Shown: one piece after another, positions 8,203 to 16,555 of the stretch | Layout: the number at the start of each line of letters is the position of its first letter | Numbering within the stretch: position 1 is the first letter of the stretch | Origin: Astrobacterium formosum | GTDB lineage: Bacteria; Pseudomonadota; Alphaproteobacteria; Rhizobiales; Xanthobacteraceae | Assembly: GCA_030848545.1 (NCBI GenBank) | Contig: JAVDCA010000031.1 | Location: 1 to 64,000 of the forward strand | Direction: 5' to 3' | DNA: 64,000 bases | Translations under genes and position numbers: made by a program | Notes under the pieces: generated by a model | Told to the model about the DNA's origin: nothing | Databases searched by the model: none | Seen by the model: only the letters and a program-made list of their open reading frames with translations

Positions 8203-8955
8203 TCAAGCTTCAGCGACCTGGATGATGCCGCCGCCGGCATATCCACCATCGACGGCGAGCACGTGTCCGGTCACGTAACACGCATCGTCCGAACACAGGA
8301 AGGCGACCGCCCCGGCGATGTCGCCGGGGGTCCCGTAGCGCTGCATCGGCAGAACCCGCATCCAGGACTCGCGGACGGCGGCGCTGTGGTTCTTGGCCGA
8401 CATGGCGGTCTCGATCGGCCCCGGCGCGACGACGTTGACGCGGATGCCGTACTGGGCGAGTTCGACCGCCATCACCTCGCTGAGAGTGATGACGGCGCCC
8501 TTGGTGGCGCCATAGGCCGCCCTTCCGACGCTGCCCCGCAAGCCGGAGACGCTGCCGATATTGACGATCACGCCGCCTCCGCTCTTGCGCATCAGCGCCG
8601 CCGAAGCCTTGCCGATCAGGAAGGTGCCGCGCAGATTGACGGCCACGATCCGATCAAAATCCTCGACCGCCGTCTCCAGGAAGGCGCTCACCTTTCCGAT
8701 GCCGGCGCTGTGGACCAGATAGTCGAGGCGACCGTGAACCCGCTCCACCGCACCGATCAGCGCCGCCACGCTGGCGGGGTCGGCGACGTCGAGGCGGAAC
8801 GGGGCGATCGCCGCCGCCGCATCCAATTCATCGATCTTGGAGGCGATATCGGCCGCGATCACACGGATTCCGTCCGCCGCCAGCCGCTGGGCGACCGCCT
8901 CGCCGATGCCCGACAGTCCGCCGGTGACGATGGCGATTTTCTTCTCGTTCGACAT
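8203..8955 (-). CDS. SDR-family NAD(P)-dependent oxidoreductase
   Basis: A 250-residue classical short-chain dehydrogenase. The cofactor motif T-G-G-L-S-G-I-G lies at residues 11-18, H-S-A-G (variant of N-N-A-G) near 87, then catalytic serine in N-I-G-S-V-S-G and Y-G-A-T-K. The C-terminus V-A-P-G-P-I-E-T and V-T-G-H-V-L-A-V-D-G-G-Y is standard. The acidic residue after the second beta strand (A-A-D-I) suggests NAD preference. ATG 8955 is chosen because the long open frame upstream runs through the preceding PCC gene. It is the last gene of the seven-gene operon, where it probably oxidises a hydroxyl of the imported substrate. Confidence 0.88.
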   Translation of the reverse strand: MSNEKKIAIVTGGLSGIGEAVAQRLAADGIRVIAADIASKIDELDAAAAIAPFRLDVADPASVAALIGAVERVHGRLDYLVHSAGIGKVSAFLETAVEDFDRIVAVNLRGTFLIGKASAALMRKSGGGVIVNIGSVSGLRGSVGRAAYGATKGAVITLSEVMAVELAQYGIRVNVVAPGPIETAMSAKNHSAAVRESWMRVLPMQRYGTPGDIAGAVAFLCSDDACYVTGHVLAVDGGYAGGGIIQVAEA

Positions 8956-8963
8956 GGTTCTTC

Positions 8964-9389
8964 TCACTTCTGAGCGCGTCCACTCGCCCGCGCACGGGCA
9001 TTTCCGGCAGCGGAGCCGGCAGGCAGCCGTTCCTGCAGAACGATTTCGGCAGTCACCAGCACGGTGTTGCGGTCGACCACGAAAGTGCCGTCCCAGGCGG
9101 ATCCGTCCGGCCCGCCGATGCGGCCGGAGAGATCGGCATGCGGCGCACCGTCTGGACCGGGGCGAACTTCGCCGGCCATCGTAATGATCTCGACCACCGG
9201 CCCCGGCACCTCGATGTCGCTGTCGCGGACGCGCATGCAGCCATCGATCAGGCTGCCGATTCCCATGCGGACCACCGCATGTTCGATGCCGGCCTCGGCA
9301 CAAACTCTCTCGACCCCGCGGGTCAGATCTTCGTTGGGACCGATCCGCGCGCTGATCGTCCGTCCGACCGGGTCCACTGCCCTGCTCAT
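8964..9389 (-). CDS. PCC (DUF296) domain protein
   Basis: A 141-residue protein resembling the PPC/PCC (DUF296) fold, a small trimeric domain found in bacteria and in plant AT-hook proteins. Seen are G-P-N-E-D-L-T-R-G-V-E-R-V, H-A-V-V-R-M-G-I-G-S-L, P-G-P-V-V-E-I-I-T-M-A-G-E-V, H-A-D-L-S-G-R-I-G and V-T-A-E-I-V-L, the usual order of the domain. It overlaps the preceding, also DUF296-like, gene by four bases, and the two may form a hetero-oligomer. Bacterial members have no settled function. The operon context with SDR, transketolase and TRAP genes suggests a catabolic or metal-dependent enzyme role, but this is inference. Confidence 0.75.
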   Translation of the reverse strand: MSRAVDPVGRTISARIGPNEDLTRGVERVCAEAGIEHAVVRMGIGSLIDGCMRVRDSDIEVPGPVVEIITMAGEVRPGPDGAPHADLSGRIGGPDGSAWDGTFVVDRNTVLVTAEIVLQERLPAGSAAGNARARASGRAQK

Positions 9390-9952
9390 CGCGCCGCTCC
9401 TTCTTCATCGCTCGGCGCCAGCAGCGAGACGCGTGTCTCCGCATCGGGGCGCACCTTGAATCCCGCATCGGCCGGCACGAGGATGCGGACCTTCGCGCCA
9501 TTGGCTCCGATCACGCACAGGTCGGTCGGAAGATGGCCCGCGAAGGCATGGCCGAGGCGATCGATCAGCACGGCGTGGCAGTGGATGATCGGCCCGCCGT
9601 CGGCGCGATGGCCGATCGTGCCGTTGCCGGCCAGGATCGTGGCTCCGCCGTCGAATTCGACCGGCGGCCGGTACACGGCCGCGATTTCGCCCTTGGGGTC
9701 CGGATATCCGACCTGGCACTTGGCAACCGAGAGATCGCCTTCGAGCGCCACCAGACTGCCATGGTCGCAGCCGCGCGCCGTGACCGCCTCCATGAGGGCC
9801 GAGAACAGAACGGCTCCGGCCGGCAACTTCGCCTCGAACTCGTCGGCCGTAGCGGCAATTTGCACCCATACCCGCCGGGCCGTCGGCGGGCCCGGGTGCC
9901 GGACGACCCGGCGCCCGAGCTCGCGCGACATCGAATAGAAGGCGTCGCTCAT
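9386..9952 (-). CDS. PCC (DUF296)-like domain protein, second of a tandem pair
   Basis: A 188-residue protein with the same fold signature as its downstream neighbour, but longer at the N-terminus. The stretch L-P-A-G-A-V-L-F-S-A-L-M-E-A-V is followed by C-D-H-G-S-L-V-A-L-E-G-D and then G-P-I-I-H-C-H-A-V-L-I-D-R-L-G-H-A-F-A-G-H-L. The histidines in H-C-H and G-H-L resemble the metal-ligand histidines of PCC domains. It overlaps the next gene by four bases and follows the TRAP permease after about 118 bases. No signal peptide is present, so it is cytoplasmic. The exact biochemical role is unknown. Confidence 0.7.
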   Translation of the reverse strand: MSDAFYSMSRELGRRVVRHPGPPTARRVWVQIAATADEFEAKLPAGAVLFSALMEAVTARGCDHGSLVALEGDLSVAKCQVGYPDPKGEIAAVYRPPVEFDGGATILAGNGTIGHRADGGPIIHCHAVLIDRLGHAFAGHLPTDLCVIGANGAKVRILVPADAGFKVRPDAETRVSLLAPSDEEGAAR

Positions 9953-10070
9953 CGTATTCTCCTGACCGGTCGCGTGACCGTCATCGTGTCGGTGTGTGAA
10001 AGGGTCTGGGTCCGACGGGCATGGGCCCGGCGTGAATCGGAGACCGTTCGTCCGGATGTGAACCTGAGGG

Positions 10071-11936
10071 TTACTTGAGGAACACCATCGAGATTTCGGG
10101 AACGGCGGTGATCACCACCACGCCGACCGCGAGCGCGGCGAGATAGATCCAGATCGATTTCATGGCATCGTCGGGGGACCCTTTGCCCACCGCACAGGCG
10201 CCGTAGAAACCGACCCCGAAGGGCGGCGCGAACAGGCCGAGCCCCATCGACACGATGATGACCATCGCGTAGTGGACGTCGTTGACGCCGAGCGCGCGCG
10301 ACACCGGAAACAGCAGCGGTCCGAACAGGACGATCGCCGGTATGCCCTCGAGCAGGGAACCAAGCAGAACGAAGGCGACGACCGACGTGGCGAGGAACAC
10401 GGTCGACCCGCCCGGCAGATCCGACACCGCCGCCACCAGCATCCGCGACATGCCGGACTGGGAGAGGCACCAGGCCATGCCGGTGGCCGCGCCGATGATC
10501 AGCAGGATGGCACCCGAGAGCGCCGCCGTCTCCACCAGGGCCGGGCGCATCCGGCTCCAATCGGAGTCCCGGTAGACGACGAGGCCGATGACGATCGTGT
10601 ACACGATGCCGAGCGTCGACACTTCGGTCGCCGTGGCGATCCCTTCGACGACCGCGAAGCGGATCAGGAAAGGCAGCGCGAGGGCGGGCAGCGCGATGAC
10701 GAAGAGGCGCACGATCTCGAACGCCGAGCATCGTTTCACGTTCACGACCACGTCCCGGCGCGACTTCGCCCAGACGACGACACAGAGGCACCCGGCCAGG
10801 AACAACGCCGGAACCATGCCGCCGTTGAAGAGCGCCGCGATCGACACCCCGCACACCGACCCGAGAGTGATGAGGAACAGGCTCGGAGGAATGGTGTCGG
10901 ACATCGCACCGGCGCCGGCCAGGAGCGCGATGAGGTCTCCCCGCTTCGAGCCGCGCCGCTCCATTTCGGGAAACAACGCCGGCGCCACCGCGGCCATGTC
11001 GGCGATCTTGGCGCCGGAAATTCCCGACACCAGGAAGATCGCGCCGATCAGCACATATGAGAGGCCGCCGCGGACGTGCCCGAGAAGCGAGGCGAGAAAA
11101 TCGATCATCGCCCGTGCGAGTCCCGTCATCTCGATCAGCAGGCCGAGGAAGACGAACAGGGGCACCGCCAGCAGAATCAGCGAGGACATGCCCTCGTCCA
11201 TCCGGCTGACGATCAGCGACAACGGCACCCGGGTGGTGACGAGGAGATATGCGATCGTCGCGACGCCGAACGAGATCGCGATCGGCACACCGGCGAGCAC
11301 GCAGACCACCACCAGCAGAACGAAGAAGATCAGGAGATTGTAGATCCCCATCGCCTGCCACAACGGCCGGGCGTACCACAACACGGCACTGACGACGACG
11401 ACCGACACCACCGCCACGACAAGGCTGCGCCACTGAGCGCTTTCCAGGAGCCTCAGTCCGGCGAGCAGCAGCATCAGGCCGAGCCCGATCGGAAGGGCTG
11501 CGGCGCGAAAGCTGTTGTGCATTTCCAATGCCGGCGTGAGGATCTCCCATTCGTCGACGGCGTATTCGATCGCAAAGGGGAGCAAGGCGCCGGTAAAGAC
11601 CAGAACCATCACCGAGCCGAAGGACGCGGCGAGTTCCTGCCATTTCGGGCCAAGCCAACGCACCACGGTCGACAACCGCATGTGCTCGTTGCGTTGCAGT
11701 GCCAGCACCGCGCCGAGCATGCACAGCCAGAGGAACAGCGCCGACGCGACTTCATCCGACCACACCGTCGGATTGTGGAAGAAATAGCGCGCCACGACGC
11801 CGATCAGAAGAATGCAGGTCTCGATCACGACGATGATCGAGGTGACGGTCTCCAGGCCGATGCGGAGCGCTTCCTCGATGTTCTTCGCCACACCGCCGGA
11901 CCTGGCAGCGCCCGCGACAATCTGATCGGCGATCAT
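10071..11936 (-). CDS. TRAP transporter permease, fused small (DctQ) and large (DctM) subunits
   Basis: A 621-residue inner-membrane protein. Residues 1-170 are a DctQ-like four-helix unit (V-V-I-E-T-C-I-L-L-I-G-V-V-A-R-Y-F-F, P-T-V-W-S-D-E-V-A). From about 200 it is DctM with many hydrophobic helices and typical segments G-V-P-I-A-I-S-F-G, G-I-S-G-A-K-I-A-D-M-A-A-V, and S-D-T-I-P-P-S-L. With the DctP binding protein encoded upstream it would drive sodium- or proton-coupled uptake of an organic acid. ATG 11936 is chosen for its upstream GGGGGAAAG; the frame opens at 11978. The fused architecture is a known TRAP variant. Confidence 0.93.
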   Translation of the reverse strand: MIADQIVAGAARSGGVAKNIEEALRIGLETVTSIIVVIETCILLIGVVARYFFHNPTVWSDEVASALFLWLCMLGAVLALQRNEHMRLSTVVRWLGPKWQELAASFGSVMVLVFTGALLPFAIEYAVDEWEILTPALEMHNSFRAAALPIGLGLMLLLAGLRLLESAQWRSLVVAVVSVVVVSAVLWYARPLWQAMGIYNLLIFFVLLVVVCVLAGVPIAISFGVATIAYLLVTTRVPLSLIVSRMDEGMSSLILLAVPLFVFLGLLIEMTGLARAMIDFLASLLGHVRGGLSYVLIGAIFLVSGISGAKIADMAAVAPALFPEMERRGSKRGDLIALLAGAGAMSDTIPPSLFLITLGSVCGVSIAALFNGGMVPALFLAGCLCVVVWAKSRRDVVVNVKRCSAFEIVRLFVIALPALALPFLIRFAVVEGIATATEVSTLGIVYTIVIGLVVYRDSDWSRMRPALVETAALSGAILLIIGAATGMAWCLSQSGMSRMLVAAVSDLPGGSTVFLATSVVAFVLLGSLLEGIPAIVLFGPLLFPVSRALGVNDVHYAMVIIVSMGLGLFAPPFGVGFYGACAVGKGSPDDAMKSIWIYLAALAVGVVVITAVPEISMVFLK

Positions 11937-12019
11937 TCTTTCCCCCAACTTCACCCGTTGTCCCGGTCCGGCAGGCACTTTCGGTGCCTGCCGTATTCGT
12001 CACCACATGGCCTGTCGCT

Positions 12020-13024
12020 TCAGAGAGGGCCGGAGACCTTCTCCAGCGCAGCCCAGGCCTCCGGACCGAGCTTGCCCTTCCAGTCCGCATACCAGTTGGC
12101 CTTGCGCAGCGTGGCGCGGAACGCGTCGATATCCGGCTGGACGAACTCCATGCCCTTGCCCTTCAGCACGTCGATCGCCGACGCACTCAGCTTGGCGAGA
12201 TCGGCGCGGGCCTCCTCTGCGGCACGGGCGAAGTTCTTCTGCAAGCTCGCCTGGCAATCGGCCGGCAGGGACTTGAAGGTCTTACCGTTGTGGAGCGGCC
12301 AATGCCCGTCCCACATGTGGTTGGTGACCGAGACGTATTTCTGCACCTCGTAGATGCGGCTCATCTCGATGAGGGCCAGCGGGTTCTCCTGGCCGTCGAC
12401 GATCTTGGTCTGAAGCGCAGAGTAGAGTTCCGACCAGTTGATCGTGCTCGGCGCGGCGCCAAGCGCCTTGAAGGCCGACAGGAGCATCGGGCTCGGCGGC
12501 ACCCGCATCTTGACGCCCTTGAGGTCGTCCGGGGTCCGGATCGGCTTGCTGGTGGTGGTGATGACGCGAAAGCCATTGTCGAAGATCTTGCCGACGCAGA
12601 CCAGGCCCGCCTTCGCCACCGCGGCTTGCACCACCTTGCCGAGATCACCGTCGACCGCCTTCCACACGTGGTCGGCGTCGGGAAACGCGAAGCACACCGC
12701 GCTCACGGTCGCGACCGGCACCAGCGTCGAAAGGATCAACGGCGACAGCAGCACCATGTCGATGGCGCCCGAGCGGACCTGACTGAGCATGTCCGTATCG
12801 CTGCCGAGCTGGCCCGACGGGTAGACGGTGATCTTCAGGCGGCCATTGGTCTCCTTGAGAATCCGCTCGGTCGCTTCATTGGAGCGCAGGACCGTCGGAT
12901 GGTCGATGACCTGATTGCTGCCACAGCGGAACTCGAACTCGGCCGCCCGCGCCGGACGGATGATCGCCGGTGCCGTCAGCGCGACGGCGGCGCCTTTCAG
13001 CAGGTTTCGTCGATTGATCGTCAT
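12020..13024 (-). CDS. TRAP transporter substrate-binding protein, DctP family
   Basis: A 334-residue periplasmic binding protein. The N-terminus M-T-I-N-R-R-N-L-L-K-G followed by a short hydrophobic stretch and P-A-R-A-A looks like a Tat signal. The mature part shows family landmarks: Y-P-S-G-Q-L-G-S, D-L-K-G-V-K-M-R-V, W-S-E-L-Y-S-A-L-Q-T-K-I-V-D-G-Q-E-N-P. The arginine in K-M-R-V normally binds a substrate carboxylate, which supports an acidic ligand. ATG 13024 follows GGGAGAAG; the longer open frame upstream is not protein-like. It lies between the transketolase genes and the permease in the same operon, so ligand and enzymes are probably in one pathway. Confidence 0.93.
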   Translation of the reverse strand: MTINRRNLLKGAAVALTAPAIIRPARAAEFEFRCGSNQVIDHPTVLRSNEATERILKETNGRLKITVYPSGQLGSDTDMLSQVRSGAIDMVLLSPLILSTLVPVATVSAVCFAFPDADHVWKAVDGDLGKVVQAAVAKAGLVCVGKIFDNGFRVITTTSKPIRTPDDLKGVKMRVPPSPMLLSAFKALGAAPSTINWSELYSALQTKIVDGQENPLALIEMSRIYEVQKYVSVTNHMWDGHWPLHNGKTFKSLPADCQASLQKNFARAAEEARADLAKLSASAIDVLKGKGMEFVQPDIDAFRATLRKANWYADWKGKLGPEAWAALEKVSGPL

Positions 13025-13107
13025 TCTGGCTTCTCCCTCGGTTCGCTCCTCCGTCCGCGCCTCGCGCGGCCGGAGGAGTTTCAACGTTGCGTGTGTGCCG
13101 GCCAGCC

Positions 13108-14097
13108 TTACAGCCAACACTTGATCTGGCGGACGACGGCATTGGTCGACAGCCCGTAGCGTTCGTGCAGGACCGGAAGAGTGCCGGGCACCATGAAGTC
13201 GTCAGGCAGAGCGATCTGCCGAAACGCCGGTGAAACACCCGCCCTGATCAGCACTCCGGCGATCGCTTCGCCGAGACCGCCGACGACCGAGTGGTTTTCC
13301 GCGACCACCACCAGACGGCCGGTCCGTCGCGCTTCCTGGACGATGGCCATGGTGTCGAGCGGCTTGACCGTCGGAATGTGCAGAACCGCGACCGAAACCC
13401 GATCCTGGGCGAGGACCTTGGCGGCATCGAGCGCTCGCATCGTCATCAGGCCAGTCGACATGACGATGACGTCCGAGCCGCCGAGGAGGAGCTTGGCCTT
13501 GCCCAGTTCGAACTGATAGCCGTACTCGTCGAGGACAAGAGGCACGTTGCCGCGCAGGCCGCGCATATAGACCGGCCCGTCATAGGCGGCGATCGCCGCC
13601 GCGGCCTGCTCGGTCTCCAGAGCGTCACACGGGTCGATGACGGTGAGCTTGGGCGCGGCGCGCAGGATCGCCATGTCGTCGGTCGCCTGATGGCTCGGAC
13701 CATAACCGGTGCTCAGTCCCGGCAGGCTGCCGATGATCTTGACGTTGGCATGCTGCTCGGCGATGGCCTGGTTGATGAAGTCGGCGCCGCGGCGCGAAGC
13801 GAACGTTCCGTAGGTCGACGCGAAGGGGATGAAGCCTTCCTTCGCCAGGCCGCCGGCCGCCGTCAACATCAGTTGCTCGGCCATGCCCATCTGGAAGAAC
13901 CGCTCCGGGAATGCCGCGGCGAAGATGTGCAGGTCGGTATACTTCGCGAGGTCGGCACTCATGCCGACGATGCGCGGATTGTTCTTGGCGAGCGCAACCA
14001 GTGCGTGACCGAGAGGGGCTTCCTTGGTCCGATGTCCCTCGTCGACGAATGACGAGTTGATCGCGGCGGGCTTCTTCAACGCCGTTTCGGTGTTCAT
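13108..14097 (-). CDS. Split transketolase, C-terminal-half subunit
   Basis: A 329-residue protein matching the pyrimidine-binding plus C-terminal domains of transketolase/DXP-synthase-like enzymes. Landmarks are F-F-Q-M-G-M-A-E-Q-L-M with the catalytic glutamate in the A-E-Q motif, A-S-T-Y-G-T-F, and the later V-A-V-L-H-I-P-T-V-K-P-L-D. The N-terminal ThDP half is encoded by the gene immediately upstream, overlapping by four bases, so the two are co-translated halves of one enzyme. Split transketolases of this kind occur in catabolic operons and archaea. ATG 14097 is used; the ORF opens at 14250 inside the partner gene. The substrate pair is unknown. Confidence 0.9.
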   Translation of the reverse strand: MNTETALKKPAAINSSFVDEGHRTKEAPLGHALVALAKNNPRIVGMSADLAKYTDLHIFAAAFPERFFQMGMAEQLMLTAAGGLAKEGFIPFASTYGTFASRRGADFINQAIAEQHANVKIIGSLPGLSTGYGPSHQATDDMAILRAAPKLTVIDPCDALETEQAAAAIAAYDGPVYMRGLRGNVPLVLDEYGYQFELGKAKLLLGGSDVIVMSTGLMTMRALDAAKVLAQDRVSVAVLHIPTVKPLDTMAIVQEARRTGRLVVVAENHSVVGGLGEAIAGVLIRAGVSPAFRQIALPDDFMVPGTLPVLHERYGLSTNAVVRQIKCWL

Positions 14098-14945
14098 GCG
14101 TCCCTCCCTGCATCGAGCACTTCGACCGCACGCTTCCAGTCCTTCGGCTCGAGACGAATGAAGTGGAGCTTCTCCCGCGCTTCGATGAACGGAATCCCAT
14201 GACCCATGCGGGTGTCGCAGAGGATGATCCGAGGTTTTGGCTCCGTGCACTCGCGGGCCTTGTCGAAGGCCGCCACGAGGGCCGGGATGTCATTGCCGTC
14301 GACCCGCTGGACATGCCAGCCGAACGCGGCCCACTTGTCGTGGAGCGGCTCGGTGCACAGCACCTGCGCCATCCGCCCGTCCGCCTGGACGCCGTTCACA
14401 TCGACGATCGCGATGATGTTCGAGAGATGGTAATGCGCCGCCGCCTGCGCCGCCTCCCAGGTCGGCCCTTCGCCGAGCTCGCCGTCGCCCATCATCGTGT
14501 AGATGAACGCATCGGATTTCTTGAGCCGCAGCCCCAAAGCGCTGCCGATCGCCATCGGCAATCCGAGGCCGATCGAACCACCCGACATCTCGACGCCTGG
14601 AGTGTACGGCCACATCGACGACATTGGCAGGCGACTACCATCCAGGCCGTAGGTGTCGAGCTCCTCGAGCGGAAAGAACCCCGCTTCGGCGAGCGCAGAA
14701 TAGAGCGAAATACCGCAGTGTCCGGCCGACAGAAAAAAGCGGTCACGGCCCTCCCATGAAGGCTCGTCGGCGCGATAGCGCATCGCATGGAAAAAGGCGA
14801 CCGCGAGCATATCCGCGGCGCCCAGCGCTTGCCCGACGAAGCCTTGCCCGTGTGGGGCCGCCTGACGGACCGCATGTTTTCGAATCCTCAGGGCACGATC
14901 GGCAAGCTGCCGGTTGTGTCCGATACTTGGCTCATTCATTTTCAT
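14094..14945 (-). CDS. Split transketolase, N-terminal (ThDP-binding) subunit
   Basis: A 283-residue protein with the N-terminal transketolase domain. The ThDP/magnesium motif runs from M-G-D-G-E-L-G-E-G to A-I-V-D-V-N-G-V-Q, and the active-site segments S-A-G-H-C-G-I-S-L-Y and S-G-G-S-I-G-L-G-L precede it. It is the first gene of the operon that continues with the C-terminal half, TRAP binding protein, permease, two PCC proteins and an SDR. The promoter should lie in the 497-bp divergent gap shared with the LysR gene at 15443, which probably controls it. The upstream residues M-K-M-N-E-P-S start with two possible ATGs, 14945 and 14939. Confidence 0.9.
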   Translation of the reverse strand: MKMNEPSIGHNRQLADRALRIRKHAVRQAAPHGQGFVGQALGAADMLAVAFFHAMRYRADEPSWEGRDRFFLSAGHCGISLYSALAEAGFFPLEELDTYGLDGSRLPMSSMWPYTPGVEMSGGSIGLGLPMAIGSALGLRLKKSDAFIYTMMGDGELGEGPTWEAAQAAAHYHLSNIIAIVDVNGVQADGRMAQVLCTEPLHDKWAAFGWHVQRVDGNDIPALVAAFDKARECTEPKPRIILCDTRMGHGIPFIEAREKLHFIRLEPKDWKRAVEVLDAGRDA

Positions 14946-15442
14946 TCACCACACCCGCTGGATGCGCCCAGCCTGGAGACAAAACGGATATCGTGGGCTG
15001 CTCACACTGGCGGCAAGCCAATGGAGAGAACGCGCTCTCAAAACCAGAGGGAATACTGCAGGACACGCAGCAACGCACTGATTTGTCCGTCGCCTTACTC
15101 TGGTTTTGGATTTTATTATTGCCAAGACACCTGGGTAACGATGTCTATATTGAAAAGTATCAAATAAGACCGGGGGCATGACAAACGCAAAGTTCACACA
15201 CTCTTATGACTCCAGTTCACAGACGGAACGACCCCGAGGGTCGCGCTGGCGAGCAAGACCGCCCCATATCCACAAACCAATACCTGCCCGTGAGAGTCGG
15301 CTCCAAATCTCGAGCAGGTTCTCGACGATCCGCGACGAGATCGAGGGCCATCGAGCGCACTGCTGTCCGGGCAAGCGCGTAGAAGTTCGTTGCGGTCCAG
15401 TACGATCTTTACAAAGACATCGCTCTCGACCTCAATATCGAC
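14946..15442. other. Divergent intergenic region between the transketolase/TRAP operon and LysR gene
   Basis: About 497 bases without a credible gene. It is more AT-rich than its surroundings around 15100-15170. TTGA-N6-TCAA at 15150-15163 is an inverted repeat of the sort bound by LysR-type regulators, but it is short. Both the operon at 14945 and the regulator at 15443 must start from this region. Confidence 0.4.
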
Positions 15443-16336
15443 ATGACGAACAATGTACCGGTGGCGGTCCTGCGCGCGTTCGAAGCCGCGGGTCGCCATC
15501 AGTCCTTCACCGAAGCCGCCGCCGAACTGCGGTTGACGCCGAGTGCCGTCAGTCATGCCGTCAAACGGCTCGAGCAGTCGTTGAGCGTAAGCCTGTTTCA
15601 GCGCGAGGGGCGGCTGATCAAGCTGACGCCGGACGGACGCGCCCTGATGGCCCATGTCGGTCGCGGCTTCGAAGAGCTGCGATGCGGCATCGAGCTCATA
15701 TCGAACCGCCCTTCCGGCCTGTTGCGCCTCCATTGCGCCCTGAGCTTCGCCACCCAGTGGATATCACCCCGGCTCGGCGGTTTCCTGGCGGAGAATCCCG
15801 GCATGGAGATTCGCTTCGATGCCGGCCCCGACTTCACCCGCTTCAAGACGGACGAGTACGACGTCGATATCGTCTATGGGCTGTCGCACCCTCAGGAGAG
15901 CATGCTGGTGTTCTCGCTCGGCGAGGAGACGATCACGCCGCTCTGTGCCCCACGGCTCGCGGAGACGATTCGAAGCCCGGCCGATCTGTACGAGCACCTG
16001 TTGGTCGACGGTCACAACAAGGGCACCCGTTGGTCGATGTGGTTCGCCGCAAATGGACTGAAAGCCCCAACGATGAGAGGTATGCGGTTCGAGCGTAGCT
16101 GGCTGGCGATCGCGGCGGCGGCGGATGGGATCGGCATCATCCTCGATTCGACCCGCCTCGCCGAACGAGAACTCGCCTCCGGCCGTTTGGTCGCCCCCTT
16201 CCTGAACACCGCCGCGAACATCAGCTTCAACGACCACAGCCTGGTCATTCCGCTGGTGGCCCGGACCCGTTGGCCGGTCCGCATCTTCGCGTCATGGATG
16301 GCGCGCGAATTGAACCTCGCCTCCGTCACCCTGTGA
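15443..16336 (+). CDS. LysR-family transcriptional regulator (GcvA-like)
   Basis: A 297-residue regulator. The N-terminal winged helix-turn-helix is seen in L-R-A-F-E-A-A-G-R-H-Q-S-F-T-E-A-A-A-E-L and T-P-S-A-V-S-H-A-V-K-R-L-E. The rest is the periplasmic-binding-like effector domain, with L-R-L-H-C-A-L-S-F-A and W-S-M-W-F-A. It resembles the GcvA subgroup by its V-S-H-A-V-K-R-L-E recognition helix. It diverges from the split transketolase/TRAP operon, the standard arrangement for a regulator of its neighbour, so control of that operon is inferred. No strong ribosome-binding site precedes ATG 15443. Confidence 0.88.
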   Translation: MTNNVPVAVLRAFEAAGRHQSFTEAAAELRLTPSAVSHAVKRLEQSLSVSLFQREGRLIKLTPDGRALMAHVGRGFEELRCGIELISNRPSGLLRLHCALSFATQWISPRLGGFLAENPGMEIRFDAGPDFTRFKTDEYDVDIVYGLSHPQESMLVFSLGEETITPLCAPRLAETIRSPADLYEHLLVDGHNKGTRWSMWFAANGLKAPTMRGMRFERSWLAIAAAADGIGIILDSTRLAERELASGRLVAPFLNTAANISFNDHSLVIPLVARTRWPVRIFASWMARELNLASVTL

Positions 16337-16424
16337 TGGCCCGCCCGAGCCCCCCGCTCGGAGAACATGTGGAAGACATCGATGCCTCCTCAATTGACAT
16401 GCTCGCGAGATTATCTCGGCAGCG

Positions 16425-16448
16425 CGCCCGGGCGCGGCGCAGCATGAG
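16425..16448. repeat. Fragment of the dispersed CCCGGGCGCGGCGCAGCA element
   Basis: CGCCCGGGCGCGGCGCAGCA matches the left tip of the element at 7898. The rest of the element is not present here. It lies in the 219-bp gap before ttrS. Confidence 0.45.
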
Positions 16449-16555
16449 GCGCTGCCGATATCCGCGAAGGGGAGCTCGCCGATCACCTCTTCGGCGCCGC
16501 GGCACAAATCCGTGCGTGCGAAGCCGGCGATCCTGACAGGGCGGCACCAGACCGG

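Noticed and set aside
11076-12353. Plus-strand frames opposite the TRAP permease
   Set aside because: Asp/His/Arg-rich shadow of membrane-protein codons; the minus strand encodes a full DctQM protein.
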